Source of the DNA: Hamiltosporidium tvaerminnensis
Taxonomy: Eukaryota > Microsporidia > Dubosqiidae
Assembly (NCBI GenBank): GCA_022605425.2
Contig: JAKIMF020000001.1
Span: 2,358,501-2,422,500 of the forward strand
DNA: 64,000 bases
Reading direction: 5' to 3'
Below are positions 43,796 to 54,460 of the stretch, piece by piece. The notes under the pieces were generated by a model. That model saw nothing but the letters and a program-made list of their open reading frames with translations, had not been told where the DNA came from and searched no databases. Each line of letters begins with the position of its first letter. Position 1 is the stretch's first letter. The position numbers were made by a program, and so were the translations under genes.

Positions 43796-45519
43796 TTTTA
43801 TCTACACTTCCTAAAATTTTAGTTCAGCTTTTTTGTTCATATCCATCTCTTTAAGAGAACTAAACTTTATTTTAAACAGGTAAAAACTTTCATAAAACGA
43901 AATGGATTATGAATCATATAGAATTTAAAAGCTTAAAAGACTTTAAAATTGGTAAAATCATTCTTCGACTATGAATTGCAAACAGAGATGAATATTTTAA
44001 AAATAAGCAACCGAAATATACATCGACAATGGAAAGGGAAATGCGAAAAGTAATGAAGATAAGTATAAAAGACGACAATAAGATGGCGAGAGTCAGCTTT
44101 TCCGCTTTTACAACTTCCTGGGTATATTGGCGTTTAAGCAAGAATCTAAAACGTCATTAGAAACCACTGCATATCAAACCAAACATAACAGAACTTTAAT
44201 TACATAGACCAATATTCCTAGGATTACTAGCATTTGACGCGAAAGATGCGATTCAGAAGATAACTGCAAACTCACTATAACGAGGATTTTAGATGTATCT
44301 TGGAGATTTGCGGAAACACTCAATAGATAATGAAGACTTTGAATGAATCTTACACATTCTAGATCATAAACCAAGTTTTTATAAGAAATACCTATAACAA
44401 AGTCGGCTGCTTGTGTTGCAAACGCACTAGAAGATCTTATTTTTCTTGGTGTGGTCCAATATTCTATGTACAGGCAAAGTAAAGACTTTTTTAAAAAAAG
44501 ATTGAATAAATATGTGCTGAATACAACATTTCTTTTTTTACAGAAAATCCAAGGCATTTATATAATTATGGACAAGCTGAAAGACTGATCAGAAAATATC
44601 CCGCAAGCTATTTCGATTATGAGTATTCTTAAATAAAAATGAATATTAATATATGAATACCGTGCTCCGCTACAATAAAACCCGTAACAAAACAATTAAA
44701 AAGAGCCGATGAGGACACTTAGACATCATATAATCAAATATGTTGTTAAATGAGAGAATATGATTTATGAAGAATATTCTTCAAGGTCTGAGTTGAAGGA
44801 ATATCTGGAAATTACATACCAAACAACGAGATGCTATTTTATGTATATAAGATATATTGAGCATGTTTTATCAAATTTATCCATATCATTCAACGGGTCG
44901 CTTAAATATACAGATATATAGTCGTTTCGTTGAAAAAAAATATGAATGTACTCATTTTTTGATTAAATGCAATCCTCGTTGCGTTTGCTACCAAAGAAGG
45001 ATTTCGATAGCAATAATTATACGAAAAAAGCAAAGCGCGTAGCATTTATCAAGAAAAACTTTGAATGTATAAGCAATAAGCGGCAGTGAAGAATTTTTAA
45101 TAGAATATGAGAAAAAACGGAAAATTATTTACAGAATGCGTATTAAGAAGTATGATTATAATAAATTATCTCTTCTTGACAACAATTCGAAGAATCAGAA
45201 GCTCATTTCTTAACATAAATCGCTTGTACTTTAAGAGTAGTATTTTTAACGCGTTTTAATTGCTCTTCTATATTTCTTTTGCCATTCTTCTTATAATATT
45301 GCTTAAAATCAAAAAAATTAGAAACATTTAAAGGACATAAGAAAAAGATTGAGGGGAATAACTGAGCCTAGGCATGTAAAGTTGGTCAAATACATCATAT
45401 TTAGGCTTTATATATGAAATTCTTTTAATTCTGGAATATGCTATGGTTGTGGAATTGGTTTGGAATATATATTTAAAATAAACACATTATATGATTAAAT
45501 TACTAATTTGAAGAAAATA
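43796..45519. other. Decayed sequence of unknown origin
   Basis: This is less AT-biased than true spacer, with several short open stretches on both strands (for example 44174-44557 minus and 44857-45042 plus), but no motif that identifies a family. It is likely old coding or transposon sequence. Confidence 0.3.
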
Positions 45520-45715
45520 TATTTCATAAAAATCTTGCTTGAAAATATTCTCAATCTTATTTATATTTTCTTCCATCTCTTTAACCTTATCTTTTTTCAT
45601 CAGAATCCGACTCTTCCTTATATATATTGTCAGTTCTTTTGGTAAGTTCCTTCGTATGAGATAAGGTGTCCAGTGTTTTTTGTTTCAAAATGTCTAACAC
45701 CATCTTCTTGCTAAA
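45520..45715 (-). pseudogene. 3' tail remnant of R2/R4-like retrotransposon
   Basis: On the minus strand this matches the element's 3' UTR and the codons for its acidic C-terminus (ttttcttccatctctttaacc.. tccgactcttcc.. tcagttctttt..). It is strongly 5'-truncated, diverged and frameshifted. Confidence 0.65.
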
Positions 45716-46339
45716 TAATTTTATATAAAATACCAATGCCTATTTATAGGAATTCATTTGAACGTCGAGCTTAAATTTATAAAAATAACTCAATTTAAAA
45801 ATCTGTCTACTTTTTTGTCCACCTTTATATAGGAAAAGAATAAATTAAGAAATCATATACAGATAGTAAAAAGCAGCAGGTTAAAGATTTAAACAAGATA
45901 CAAGTTCCATAACATTACCATGAATTAAATATCTTTAATCAGAAAACTAACAAATACTTAAATGAATTAAACAATAGAAAGAATGTTTTTAGTCCAATAT
46001 ACTATAAAATCAAAAAACACATCCGAAATAACCATAAATACAAATAATCACGAAAATAAGACTAGAAACTACTTAGAACAATCACAGTAAGCTAAATAAG
46101 TACAAAAAAAAGATTAAAAACAACTATAAGTACATAAAGACCATAAATAAAGATTAAGCTCACCCATATTCGTGTCATTCGCTATAAGCAAGATTTAAAA
46201 ATTCCGAAATTTCAAAATTAGGATAAATTTTCAAAATCCAACCAAAAAAGAAACGTTAAATATTAAATTATTTACATTTATAAAAAAACTATAATATTCC
46301 AAAAAAAGCAAATCAAATTAATTTTTTTAAAAAAAAACC
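45716..46339. other. Intergenic, no gene recognised
   Basis: AT-rich with A-biased plus strand. No coding region or start motif was seen. Confidence 0.3.
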
Positions 46340-46690
46340 AGAATCACATTAATTTCAACTGAAAAATTAAATTAATCATTTTATAAAAAAGAAATAAAAA
46401 CCAAATTAATTTCAACTGAAAAATCAACCAAATACAAACTAAAAATAAATAGAAAATTTCTATAAAAAAGAAATAAAAAATAAATTAATTTCAACTGAAA
46501 AATCAACCAAATACAAACTAAAAATAAATCGAAAATTTCTATAAAAAAATTTAAACCAAAATTATAAAACCACAAACAACCAAATAAAAACTAAAAATAA
46601 ATCAGAAATTTCTATAAAAAAGAAAGAAAAATCAAATTAAATCCAACTGAAAAATCAACCAAATACAAACTAAAAAATACAAGAATTACA
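46340..46690. repeat. Tandem repeat of about 76-79 bp downstream of RPT3
   Basis: The landmark ttcaactgaaaaatcaacc recurs at about 46411, 46490 and (as tccaactg) 46642, with an additional partial unit near 46353 and an eroded one between 46560 and 46640. Spacing is 79 and then twice 76 bp. Each unit also holds aaactaaaaataaat and tttctataaaaaagaaa. The array ends about 40 bp from the RPT3 stop codon. Confidence 0.75.
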
Positions 46691-46731
46691 ACCAAATCAT
46701 TCATTTATTTAAATTCAAATATCAATTAGAA

Positions 46732-47898
46732 TTACTTATAAAGCAAAGGAACATCAGCTTTAGAACTAATAATTCTTGTAAAAGCTTCTTCAAAATCCTT
46801 TTGTATAACCATATATCTTCCGTTACGAATAGCCAACATACCAGCTTCTTGACAGATAGAATGTATTTCAGCAGCAGAAAGTTTATCTGGTAAATTTATA
46901 AAAGCTTCTAAATTTACATTTTCATTTAAACTCATTTTAGAAGTAATCGCATTATAAACCAATCTTTTCTGTCTTCGATCTGGCAAAGGAAATTCTATTT
47001 TTCTATCCAACCTACCAGGCCTCAATAATGCAGGATCAATAGTATCAATTCTGTTGGTAGCCATAATTACTTTTACATCTGTGTCTTGATCAAATCCATC
47101 CATTTGATTTAATAATTCAAGAAGTACTCTTTGTACTTCTCTGTCAGCAGAAGTAGCTGCATCAAATCTACGAGTTGCAATAGAATCTACTTCGTCTATA
47201 AAAACGATAGAAGGTGCTTTTTCTCTTGCCATTCTAAATACATCTCTCACCATTCTAGGACCTTCTCCTAAATATTTTTGTACAAATTCTGATCCATTTA
47301 CTCGTATAAATGTTGCTTTAGTTTGATTTGCTACTGCTTTTACCAACATAGTTTTTCCTGTTCCAGGTGGTCCGTATAAAAGAACTCCTCTGGGTGGTTC
47401 AATACCGATTTGTTTATACAAATCAAGTTGTAGTAAAGGAAGTTCAACCGCTTCTCTAATCTCTTGTTTTTGTACATCCAAACCACCAATATCTGCATAT
47501 GTAACATCAGGCTTTTCACTTTGGTCGACAACCAAAATGGCAGAATCTGTTTCTGGCGGTAAAATTCCAACAATGGCACTCGAATGTTTATGAAGAATTA
47601 CAGCTGTGTTGGGTTTTAAAAGAGATTTATCTACTATCGAAGAAATACGTACATAATATAAAGAACCAGTTGTGCTGGAAACAATAGCATAGTTTTCTCC
47701 TACTGCTTCTACAAATTGTCCCATTATAAGAGGAACACTTCTCAATTTATCTAACTCATTGTTTACGTCATTAGATACGGATTTAAGATGATCTATTTCT
47801 TGTATCAGATGTTCTTCTTCCATTTTTAAAAAATCCAATTCTTTTTGCTTTGAAAAAAATTCCATAAAAGTGTTTTTTACTGTATTTTTGGCAATCAT
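46732..47898 (-). CDS. RPT3: 26S proteasome regulatory ATPase Rpt3
   Basis: A 388-residue AAA ATPase. An N-terminal coiled coil (about 10-52) is followed by the OB domain ([21 protein letters not shown], 55-75; [13 protein letters not shown]). The AAA domain has Walker A GPPGTGKT at 176-183, Walker [10 protein letters not shown] at 231-239 and the arginine-finger region [10 protein letters not shown] at 291-300. Rpt3 is chosen over the other five Rpt subunits from the linker [27 protein letters not shown] and the C-terminal Leu-Tyr-Lys, a HbYX motif that docks into the 20S alpha ring. It unfolds and translocates substrates into the 20S core. CCC lies 8 nt before the ATG. The divergent retrotransposon ORF starts only 177 bp away. 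Confidence 0.96.
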   Translation of the reverse strand: MIAKNTVKNTFMEFFSKQKELDFLKMEEEHLIQEIDHLKSVSNDVNNELDKLRSVPLIMGQFVEAVGENYAIVSSTTGSLYYVRISSIVDKSLLKPNTAVILHKHSSAIVGILPPETDSAILVVDQSEKPDVTYADIGGLDVQKQEIREAVELPLLQLDLYKQIGIEPPRGVLLYGPPGTGKTMLVKAVANQTKATFIRVNGSEFVQKYLGEGPRMVRDVFRMAREKAPSIVFIDEVDSIATRRFDAATSADREVQRVLLELLNQMDGFDQDTDVKVIMATNRIDTIDPALLRPGRLDRKIEFPLPDRRQKRLVYNAITSKMSLNENVNLEAFINLPDKLSAAEIHSICQEAGMLAIRNGRYMVIQKDFEEAFTRIISSKADVPLLYK

Positions 47899-47906
47899 CG
47901 AATTGA

Positions 47907-47909
47907 GGG
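47907..47909 (-). promoter_or_regulatory. CCC motif upstream of RPT3 start
   Basis: On the minus strand AACCCTC lies 8 nt before the ATG. The repeats just upstream also contain AACCCTT, so several C-runs face this gene. Confidence 0.5.
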
Positions 47910-47924
47910 TTGAAAAAAAAATAA

Positions 47925-48050
47925 AAATTATTTTGAATTGGAATTTAAGGGTTTAAAAAATTATTTTGAATTGGAATTTAAAAAGTTTAAGGGTTGAAAA
48001 GAAAATATTTAAAAAATTTTAAAAAAATTATTTTGTAAAATTTAAGGGTT
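47925..48050. repeat. Short tandem array between RPT3 and a retrotransposon
   Basis: Units of about 31-35 bp with ttattttgaattggaattt and aagggtt recur near 47929, 47960 and (degenerate) 48029. The array resumes on the far side of the retrotransposon at 51869-51930, so the element landed inside it. Confidence 0.7.
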
Positions 48051-48065
48051 ATAAAGAAAATATTT
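48051..48065. repeat. Target-site duplication, 5' side
   Basis: The 15-mer ataaagaaaatattt is repeated exactly at 51860-51874, on the other side of the retrotransposon. Confidence 0.85.
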
Positions 48066-51000
48066 ATATTTCTAATGGGTAGAAGAAAAAAAGTTGACAG
48101 CGAAAATATAAAAAATGATGAAATAAATGCTGTAAACAACTCGGAAATTAGTTTTAAAGAGATAAAAACGTGTGATAGGGATGTAGTAACTATATCCGAG
48201 ACGCTTCCACCACAACCGACCATCTATAATAACACCCACTCCTCATCGAGCAATACGTTTCAGGCTACTCCAATCAGCCTGCTCGATTCCGCACTCCCTT
48301 CTTCCTGTCCCGATTCGTCTGCGCGTAGACCAGCCAACACAATGGAAAACCTCAATGCCCCTGTCATTCCAGAAGTAAATCGACTGATGGTATTGCATTC
48401 AATACTTGACTCTGTCACAGCCGTAGAGCAGGAATGGCCTAGATCTGCTATTTCAGCAGTGCAAAAAAGGTTTGAGAGAATGCCTAGAAATGGCTGGTCT
48501 GCAATTCTTAGGTACTATAATAGGAAATTTGGTCGAACTGTTGATATCGATGTGTTAAAAAAATTAACACATAATGAGGCAGAAAGAGAAATAAGGCAAG
48601 AAGAGAATGGAGAGCGACGTAGAATCGCCACTTGTCTCGCCGAGCCATGTTCTTTAACTGACACTACACTCTATATGAACCTGAGAGAAAAGTTCTTGTG
48701 CAAAATCAAGGAACTCTCGGAGAAGGAAATCGGAGATGTAGTGGTCCGAACTAGAAAACTTCCAAGTGAATTGGTTGATAGTAAAGTTTTGGAACTCATA
48801 AATCGGATCACAGGTGAATATGCTGAATCTCATGTGCCTAAGAATGTTAGTGATGCAGCTCGAATCATCCAGGCGGCCCAGGTATGTTATGACGAGGAAA
48901 CACGTAAGGAGAAACCTAGATCCGCTTGGAAGGAAAACATAGAATGTAAAATTTCTAAGTTAGTACTTTCCAAAGATCTCCTCGAGAAGGCTCGCAAGCA
49001 GGAAAAGCTCTCTACTTCGGAAACGAAAAGTCTCAGAAAAATTATGCGAGAGTTTAATTTAGACTTAAGCAAAATAAATGATCTCTATGAGGCTTTGGTT
49101 AAGAAGAATGAGGCTTTGAATGTGTACGAGAAAAAAATTACGATGTATGATAGTAGGAAGCAATTCCGAAAAGAGAATCGTATGTTTGAGTTATTCCGAG
49201 GTCGATTCTATCGAGGGTTATCTGAGCGCGTTGAATCCGAGCATGTGGTTTATCGTGACGAAATTTCAGAATTTTGGTCTACAATGTGGAATAAAAATGA
49301 TAAAGTAGTTACATATGATGAGTATTTAATACCTTTCGTGTCAGATACGCACCAGACCACGTTTCCTTTACTTGAAGAGTTTATAGATATCATCAATTGG
49401 CTGCCTAACTGGAAAGCCGCTGGAATTGATGGTATTTATAACTTTTACATCAAGAAACTTACGAGCCTTCATAAATATCTTTACGATATTGTGAAAGCCA
49501 TATGTTTAGAAGGAACGCCTCAAGCCGATTGGTATTATTGTGGACTTACTTATCTGATACCTAAAGGTACACCAAAGACTGGCTCTGATTACAGGCCAAT
49601 AACCTGTATGTCAAATCTGTATAAACTAACTACAAAATGTGTTACTAAAGTGGTACAGATTGAGGTGGAAAGACGAGGATTACTTTCAGAAAATCAGTTG
49701 GGAGCAGTAAGAGGAGTGCAAGGAGCGAAAGAACAGGCCCTATTGAATATTGCCATCAATAAAGAGTACGGAAACAATCTTAAGGCAACATGGATTGATG
49801 TCAAAAAAGCTTATGATTCAATAGATCATGCTTATTTGACTCAATGCATTGAAAACCTTAATTTACCTGATTGGATCCCGAAATTTATTAAGGTAATTAT
49901 ATCAAAATGGAAAATTGATATATCAGTAGGGCCTGAAAAAATCATGAGCAAGAAGATTGATAGAGGGATTCTGCAAGGAGATAGTTTGTCACCATTATTG
50001 TTTGTGTTGTGTATGGATCCATTGAGCCGAAAGCTTAATGAGAAATACACAAAAGTGACAATAAAGACAGATGCAGAATCCCACGCGACTAATCATCTCT
50101 TGTTTATTGATGATCTTAAGCTCCTTGCCGAAGATGGACAAACATTGGAAGAAATGACGGAGGAGGTTAAAAAGTTTATGAATAATATAGGATTGGAAAT
50201 TAACAAAGAGAAGTCAGCCACTAATGATCCATGTTGTGAAGATACTGCTACTCTTCTTGAAGGAATAGGTGTTTATAAATACCTTGGAATTATAGAAGAT
50301 AGCAGAGGAATTCCAACAAGTAAGTCGTTTGAGGAAGTACAGACTAAACTTATAGCACGAGTAGAAAGACTTTGTCGCACGAGATTAAATGCAAGAAATT
50401 TATTTCAAGCCATTAATCAACATGCAATTTCTTTACTAAACTATCATATAGGTGTACTCCGACTTGAACCGGCTGACTTCTCTAAGTTAGATGATGCGGT
50501 GCGTGCAGTGTTAGTAAAGAACAAAATACATCTACGCCCAGGATGCAAAGAACGTCTATACCTTCCACGTAAAGAACTTGGAAGAGGTTTACATAGTGTC
50601 GAGTTCAAAAGCGAACATATGCTTTTGCAACTCTTGGATTGTCTGGAAAAACATAAAGATACATCGACCAGAAGAGCAGCAATCCTAAAGGTTGAGAATA
50701 ATAATAAAACCCACCTTTCACTAATTAAAAACTTTTTAAAAATAAAATACGGGTTGGAAGAGGAAGTCACAAAAAAGAAATTGGAAGAAGCTCAACTAGC
50801 TAACCTATATAACGAAATCAAAAACCGAAAACTACATTCAAAGTTATATAGCGCTAGAAATAACGAGCTGGTAAGTGTAAATGACTCCTCAAGATGGTTA
50901 AAGAAAGGAAGTGTAAGACCACGTGATGAAGCAGTGTTCTGTTATATCCAGGATAGAAATGTATTCTGGGGTGCAGAAGGTATGTGTCAACACTGCAACC

Positions 51001-51859
51001 AGTCTAGGAAAACTGTTGATCACTTAGCAACGAGATGTGAAAAAATGCTTGGTCATGACTATACTAGACGACATAATGAAGTGGTACGATGTATACATTT
51101 ACTCTTGCTGAATAAATATAAGTTTAAGTCTTCGAAACGAATTAGAAGCCACTCAGTTCAAGAAATTCTTGATAACGAATATGCAGAGATAAGAGTGGAC
51201 ACCAGAATAAAAACTGATGTCAAGATTCGGTGTAACAGACCAGATATATTTATTTTAGACAAGAGACAGAATAGGATAACCCTCATTGAAGTAGGAATCA
51301 CATCCCAAGACTCTCTCCAAATAGTTGAAACAGAGAAGCTTAGGAAGTATGACCTATTAGCAAATGAGTTAGGTCTTATTTATAAATGCAATGTAGAGAT
51401 AATTCCTTATGTGATGACCTGGGACGGTATTGTGACAAAATACCATAAGACGTATGTTAAGAGACTGCAAATACCCATGAATGTAGAGGCATATATACAA
51501 TCCATAGTACTCAAGAAGACAGTCGAAACAATTTCTTTTGATCGACGAAGAGGACTTGAGTCTGGTCCAAATGCCGAGGAGAGCTGGGAGAGAGCATCAT
51601 TAAGTGTTATTTTAGGAGCTGAGATGCATAAACAACCAATACCCCCTTTAAAGCAAGTAGACAACGAGGAAGATGATGTTAAAACGGAAAATACAAAAAA
51701 TATTTTACCCCTTATTTTGGATGGCATAACCACAGCAAAGGAACCAACAACTAATACAAATGAAGAGTTGGAGTTGGAGGAAGAGATAAAAGTGGTTGAA
51801 ATGGTGGAAAGAATTATTTAAAAAGAAAAATTTGTTAACCCAGAATTTTATTAAATAAA
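48066..51859 (+). mobile_element. Intact R2/R4-like retrotransposon beside RPT3
   Basis: This full-length element lies between exact 15-bp target-site duplications. The 5' leader is 9 nt. The 3' UTR after the stop codon is about 38 nt, ending in the family terminus TTAACCCAGAATTTTATT then AAATAAA. It was inserted in a small tandem array directly upstream of, and divergent from, RPT3. Confidence 0.92.
48075..51821 (+). CDS. R2/R4-like retrotransposon polyprotein (RT plus endonuclease)
   Basis: This uninterrupted 1248-residue ORF is collinear with the 1253-residue ORF at 18906-22667. The RT, CCHC knuckle and endonuclease core are nearly the same: WIDVKKAYDSID, QGDSLSPLLF, FIDD, CQHCNQSRKTVDHLATRC, RPDIFILDKRQNRITLIEVG. 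The N-terminal ~100 residues and the acidic tail are clearly diverged, so this is a distinct subfamily rather than a recent sister. Retention of every catalytic motif despite this divergence implies selection for function, that is, activity over time. The endonuclease would nick the target for target-primed reverse transcription. N-terminal zinc fingers typical of R2 are not seen. Confidence 0.93.
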   Translation: MGRRKKVDSENIKNDEINAVNNSEISFKEIKTCDRDVVTISETLPPQPTIYNNTHSSSSNTFQATPISLLDSALPSSCPDSSARRPANTMENLNAPVIPEVNRLMVLHSILDSVTAVEQEWPRSAISAVQKRFERMPRNGWSAILRYYNRKFGRTVDIDVLKKLTHNEAEREIRQEENGERRRIATCLAEPCSLTDTTLYMNLREKFLCKIKELSEKEIGDVVVRTRKLPSELVDSKVLELINRITGEYAESHVPKNVSDAARIIQAAQVCYDEETRKEKPRSAWKENIECKISKLVLSKDLLEKARKQEKLSTSETKSLRKIMREFNLDLSKINDLYEALVKKNEALNVYEKKITMYDSRKQFRKENRMFELFRGRFYRGLSERVESEHVVYRDEISEFWSTMWNKNDKVVTYDEYLIPFVSDTHQTTFPLLEEFIDIINWLPNWKAAGIDGIYNFYIKKLTSLHKYLYDIVKAICLEGTPQADWYYCGLTYLIPKGTPKTGSDYRPITCMSNLYKLTTKCVTKVVQIEVERRGLLSENQLGAVRGVQGAKEQALLNIAINKEYGNNLKATWIDVKKAYDSIDHAYLTQCIENLNLPDWIPKFIKVIISKWKIDISVGPEKIMSKKIDRGILQGDSLSPLLFVLCMDPLSRKLNEKYTKVTIKTDAESHATNHLLFIDDLKLLAEDGQTLEEMTEEVKKFMNNIGLEINKEKSATNDPCCEDTATLLEGIGVYKYLGIIEDSRGIPTSKSFEEVQTKLIARVERLCRTRLNARNLFQAINQHAISLLNYHIGVLRLEPADFSKLDDAVRAVLVKNKIHLRPGCKERLYLPRKELGRGLHSVEFKSEHMLLQLLDCLEKHKDTSTRRAAILKVENNNKTHLSLIKNFLKIKYGLEEEVTKKKLEEAQLANLYNEIKNRKLHSKLYSARNNELVSVNDSSRWLKKGSVRPRDEAVFCYIQDRNVFWGAEGMCQHCNQSRKTVDHLATRCEKMLGHDYTRRHNEVVRCIHLLLLNKYKFKSSKRIRSHSVQEILDNEYAEIRVDTRIKTDVKIRCNRPDIFILDKRQNRITLIEVGITSQDSLQIVETEKLRKYDLLANELGLIYKCNVEIIPYVMTWDGIVTKYHKTYVKRLQIPMNVEAYIQSIVLKKTVETISFDRRRGLESGPNAEESWERASLSVILGAEMHKQPIPPLKQVDNEEDDVKTENTKNILPLILDGITTAKEPTTNTNEELELEEEIKVVEMVERII

Positions 51860-51874
51860 ATAAAGAAAATATTT
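51860..51874. repeat. Target-site duplication, 3' side
   Basis: Exact copy of 48051-48065. It defines the 3' end of the element right after the conserved AAATAAA. Confidence 0.85.
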
Positions 51875-52734
51875 TGAATTGGAATTTAAGGGTTGAAAAA
51901 ATTATTTTGCATTGGAATTTAAAAAGTTTTAAAAAAAGTATTAGAAAAATTTATAAAAAAAGTTTTAAAAATTTTAAAATTTATTTCAGTCATAAAACGA
52001 AGGTAAAAAGAGATAAATTTTATCTAAAAAAAGTATAAAATTTCCTTCTAACTTCATAATTTTATTTTATAATTTGTATCACAAAATCTTTATTTTCATT
52101 TCTCTAATATATTTAATTAAATAAAAATTTATAAACTCTATAATCGTAATTGTTTTAGAAATAAATATATGTTATTATCTTTAAAGACATTATAAATCCA
52201 CCCTATTGTACACCTAATGAAATATAGATTAAAATATAAATTTATAAGAAAAAAAGTTTAAGTCATTTATTTTTATAAAAAATATTTTCAAAAAAATATG
52301 TTTAGATTCGAAAATAAAATTATAAAAGCAAATATAATTCTTTGATTCAAGATAATTCCGTTCTATACTCTCTTAACCTCTCAAAAAATCATTTTATATT
52401 TTTTAAAATTAAGTTAAATCTTTAAATCGATTTTTTACTCTTTCAAAATTCTCATAAAGAATCATAATTACATATAAAACTATTCGATGATCTCTAGTTC
52501 TTCTAATGATAGCTATGAATTCGTTTTATAAGTTTTATGAGATAAAAGTTAAATAATTATTTCGAATATTTTATTTTCTTATGATATGTATTAATATTTT
52601 TTAGAAACTAAAAATCGGTTTTTTAATTTCTATATTTACTATTGAATCTCAATATCATTCAAAGGTATTTAATTAGAATTCATTATTGAAAGAAATTAAT
52701 CTGTAAAATTCATAGTAAAATTGTAAGTTTATAA
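51875..52734. other. Intergenic between retrotransposon and CDC7
   Basis: The first ~60 bp continue the tandem array interrupted by the retrotransposon (gaattggaatttaagggtt, cattggaatttaaaaag). The rest is AT-rich with no gene recognised. Confidence 0.4.
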
Positions 52735-52965
52735 ATTGAAAATCTGTAATATTCTGAATTATAAATAAACCAAATAAAAAATCCGCAATTTTTTAAATAA
52801 TGAATAAACCAAATTAAAAATCTGTAATATATTGAATTATAAATAAATTAAATCGAAAATCTGCAATATATTGAATCATAAATAAATTTTTAATTTATAA
52901 ATTAATCAAATTAAAAATCTGTAATATTTTAAATTATAAATAAATCAAATAAATAATAGAATAAG
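52735..52965. repeat. 39-bp tandem repeat downstream of CDC7
   Basis: The landmark aatctgtaatat (or aatccgcaat) recurs at about 52741, 52780, 52819 and 52858, exactly 39 bp apart. A fifth copy at about 52916 follows a 19-bp insertion. Each unit contains gaattataaataaa. The array ends about 20 bp from the CDC7 stop codon. Confidence 0.8.
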
Positions 52966-52982
52966 AATTTTACTTAATAAAA

Positions 52983-54056
52983 TTACGAAATGTCATTAAA
53001 AAACGGATGATTTAACGCATCCTCAGCACTTATTCTTCTTTCTGAATATAAATCAAGCATTCTGTAGAGTAAATCGTATCCTTCAGCTGATAGATTACAC
53101 GATGGATTTAAACCTGCTACTATTTCTTCAAAAGTAATTCTTTCTGTTGGGCAGGTGTTTATATTTGACTTCCATATCCTTTCATAATGTTTGGCGGCTT
53201 TTCTCATTTCGTTGTGACCAAAAATACATGCAATCTCTAATATAGCATCAATATCATCAGAAGAATTGAAGAAAGGATATTGTTTAGTTAGTAAAATTAA
53301 AAAAATTACACCAACTGACCAGATATCGATAGATCTGGATTGACAAGGAGATCTGAAAAGTACTTCAGGTGCTCTGAACCCTCGAGTACCAGCACGTTGT
53401 GCTTTCATCTGTGGTCTTGAATCACTTACATAGTAACCAGGTGGTTTTACATATTTGGAAACCATCGATCCAAAAAATAAAATTGTTGGTTTTTTTTTCG
53501 GTGTATTCGTCATTTCTTTAAGTGCGTTTTCTTTGCTATATTTTGGATTTTCATATTGCGCCAAACCAAAATCAATCAACTGTCCAGTTTTTGTATCAAA
53601 ATTGTACAAGAAATTGCTTGGTTTTATATCTCTATGAATAATATTCTTAGAGTGTACATGCTTTACAGATAAAAGTAGATTGTACATATAATATTTAATA
53701 TCCAGTACCGTACATTTTTCTAAAAATTCTCTAAAATCTGTAAATTCAAAATATGGAAAAACAACTGTAATCTGATCTTGATGCCTTAAACAAGAAAGAA
53801 GAGGAACTACATTATCATTACCATTTAAACTTAAAAGAAATTTTATTTCTTCAGAAACTCTATGAGGTGAACTGGTTTTCGTAATATTTTTTAATGCCAC
53901 GTATACTACTTCATTGGTTTCAATATTACTGTTTTTTAAATCTATAGCTTTATATACTGTGCTGAATGTACCTTCTCCACTATGTTCTAATATTTGATAC
54001 CTGTTCTTAAGAAATTCATTTTGCTTTATTTCTTCATCTGTTATCTTCACTACCAT
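52983..54056 (-). CDS. CDC7: Cdc7-type cell-cycle protein kinase
   Basis: A 357-residue serine/threonine kinase. It has the glycine loop GEGTFSTVYKA (27-37), catalytic lysine VALK (56), HRDIKPSNFLYN (141-152), DFGLAQ (162-167) and, after an insert of about 55 residues between DFG and APE, RAGTRGFRAPEVL (221-233). PSNFL, the activation-segment insert and GTRGFRAPEVL are the marks of the Cdc7/DDK family. DDK phosphorylates the MCM helicase to fire replication origins. The kinase inserts are much reduced compared with yeast Cdc7 (507 residues). No DBF4 partner is seen. The sequence before the ATG is CC-rich (ATCCATCCTT) but lacks a CCC run. Confidence 0.9.
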   Translation of the reverse strand: MVVKITDEEIKQNEFLKNRYQILEHSGEGTFSTVYKAIDLKNSNIETNEVVYVALKNITKTSSPHRVSEEIKFLLSLNGNDNVVPLLSCLRHQDQITVVFPYFEFTDFREFLEKCTVLDIKYYMYNLLLSVKHVHSKNIIHRDIKPSNFLYNFDTKTGQLIDFGLAQYENPKYSKENALKEMTNTPKKKPTILFFGSMVSKYVKPPGYYVSDSRPQMKAQRAGTRGFRAPEVLFRSPCQSRSIDIWSVGVIFLILLTKQYPFFNSSDDIDAILEIACIFGHNEMRKAAKHYERIWKSNINTCPTERITFEEIVAGLNPSCNLSAEGYDLLYRMLDLYSERRISAEDALNHPFFNDIS

Positions 54057-54307
54057 AAGGATGGATTTTTTAGAATATTAATGTTTATAAAAGATGTAAT
54101 TTAAATTTTTAAAAAAATTAAAAATTTTATCCAAGTTTTATGAAAATTTATAGAAAAAATCCGTGTTTTAAACAAATTAAAAGAAAATTTTATTTTTAAA
54201 ACATTTTTTGTTCAAAATTAAATTCGTTTGTAAATTTTAAAATTTTTACCTTAAAAATATATTTTTTATCTTTATAAGATTTTTTTTATTTTTAAAATAT
54301 ATTCCTT
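54057..54307. other. CDC7 upstream region
   Basis: AT-rich. No motif was recognised beyond the CC dinucleotides next to the start. Confidence 0.3.
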
Positions 54308-54460
54308 ACACAAAGAAATTAAATTCTCATTAATTTTAAGATTCTTACCTTTAAGAGATTTTTTTACACAAAGAAATTAAATTCTCATAAATTTTAAGAT
54401 TTTTACCTTTATAAGATTTTTTTACACAAAGAAATTAAATTCTTATAAATTTTGTTGTAT
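54308..54460. repeat. 58-bp tandem repeat upstream of CDC7
   Basis: The phrase acacaaagaaattaaattct recurs at 54308, 54366 and 54424, each 58 bp apart. It is followed by attttaagattnttacctttataagat. Two and a half units are close to identical. A diverged partial unit lies before them near 54240-54300. Confidence 0.8.

Noticed and set aside
44174-44557. Minus-strand ORF of 127 codons
   Set aside because: No motif, alternate-frame fragments on both strands, and location in generally decayed sequence. It may be a shadow of an old plus-strand gene.
47928-51935. A ~60-bp near-repeat flanking the RPT3-side retrotransposon as one long target-site duplication
   Set aside because: The repeats belong to a tandem array that already has several units on the left side. 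An exact 15-bp duplication lies closer to the element ends (48051-48065 and 51860-51874).
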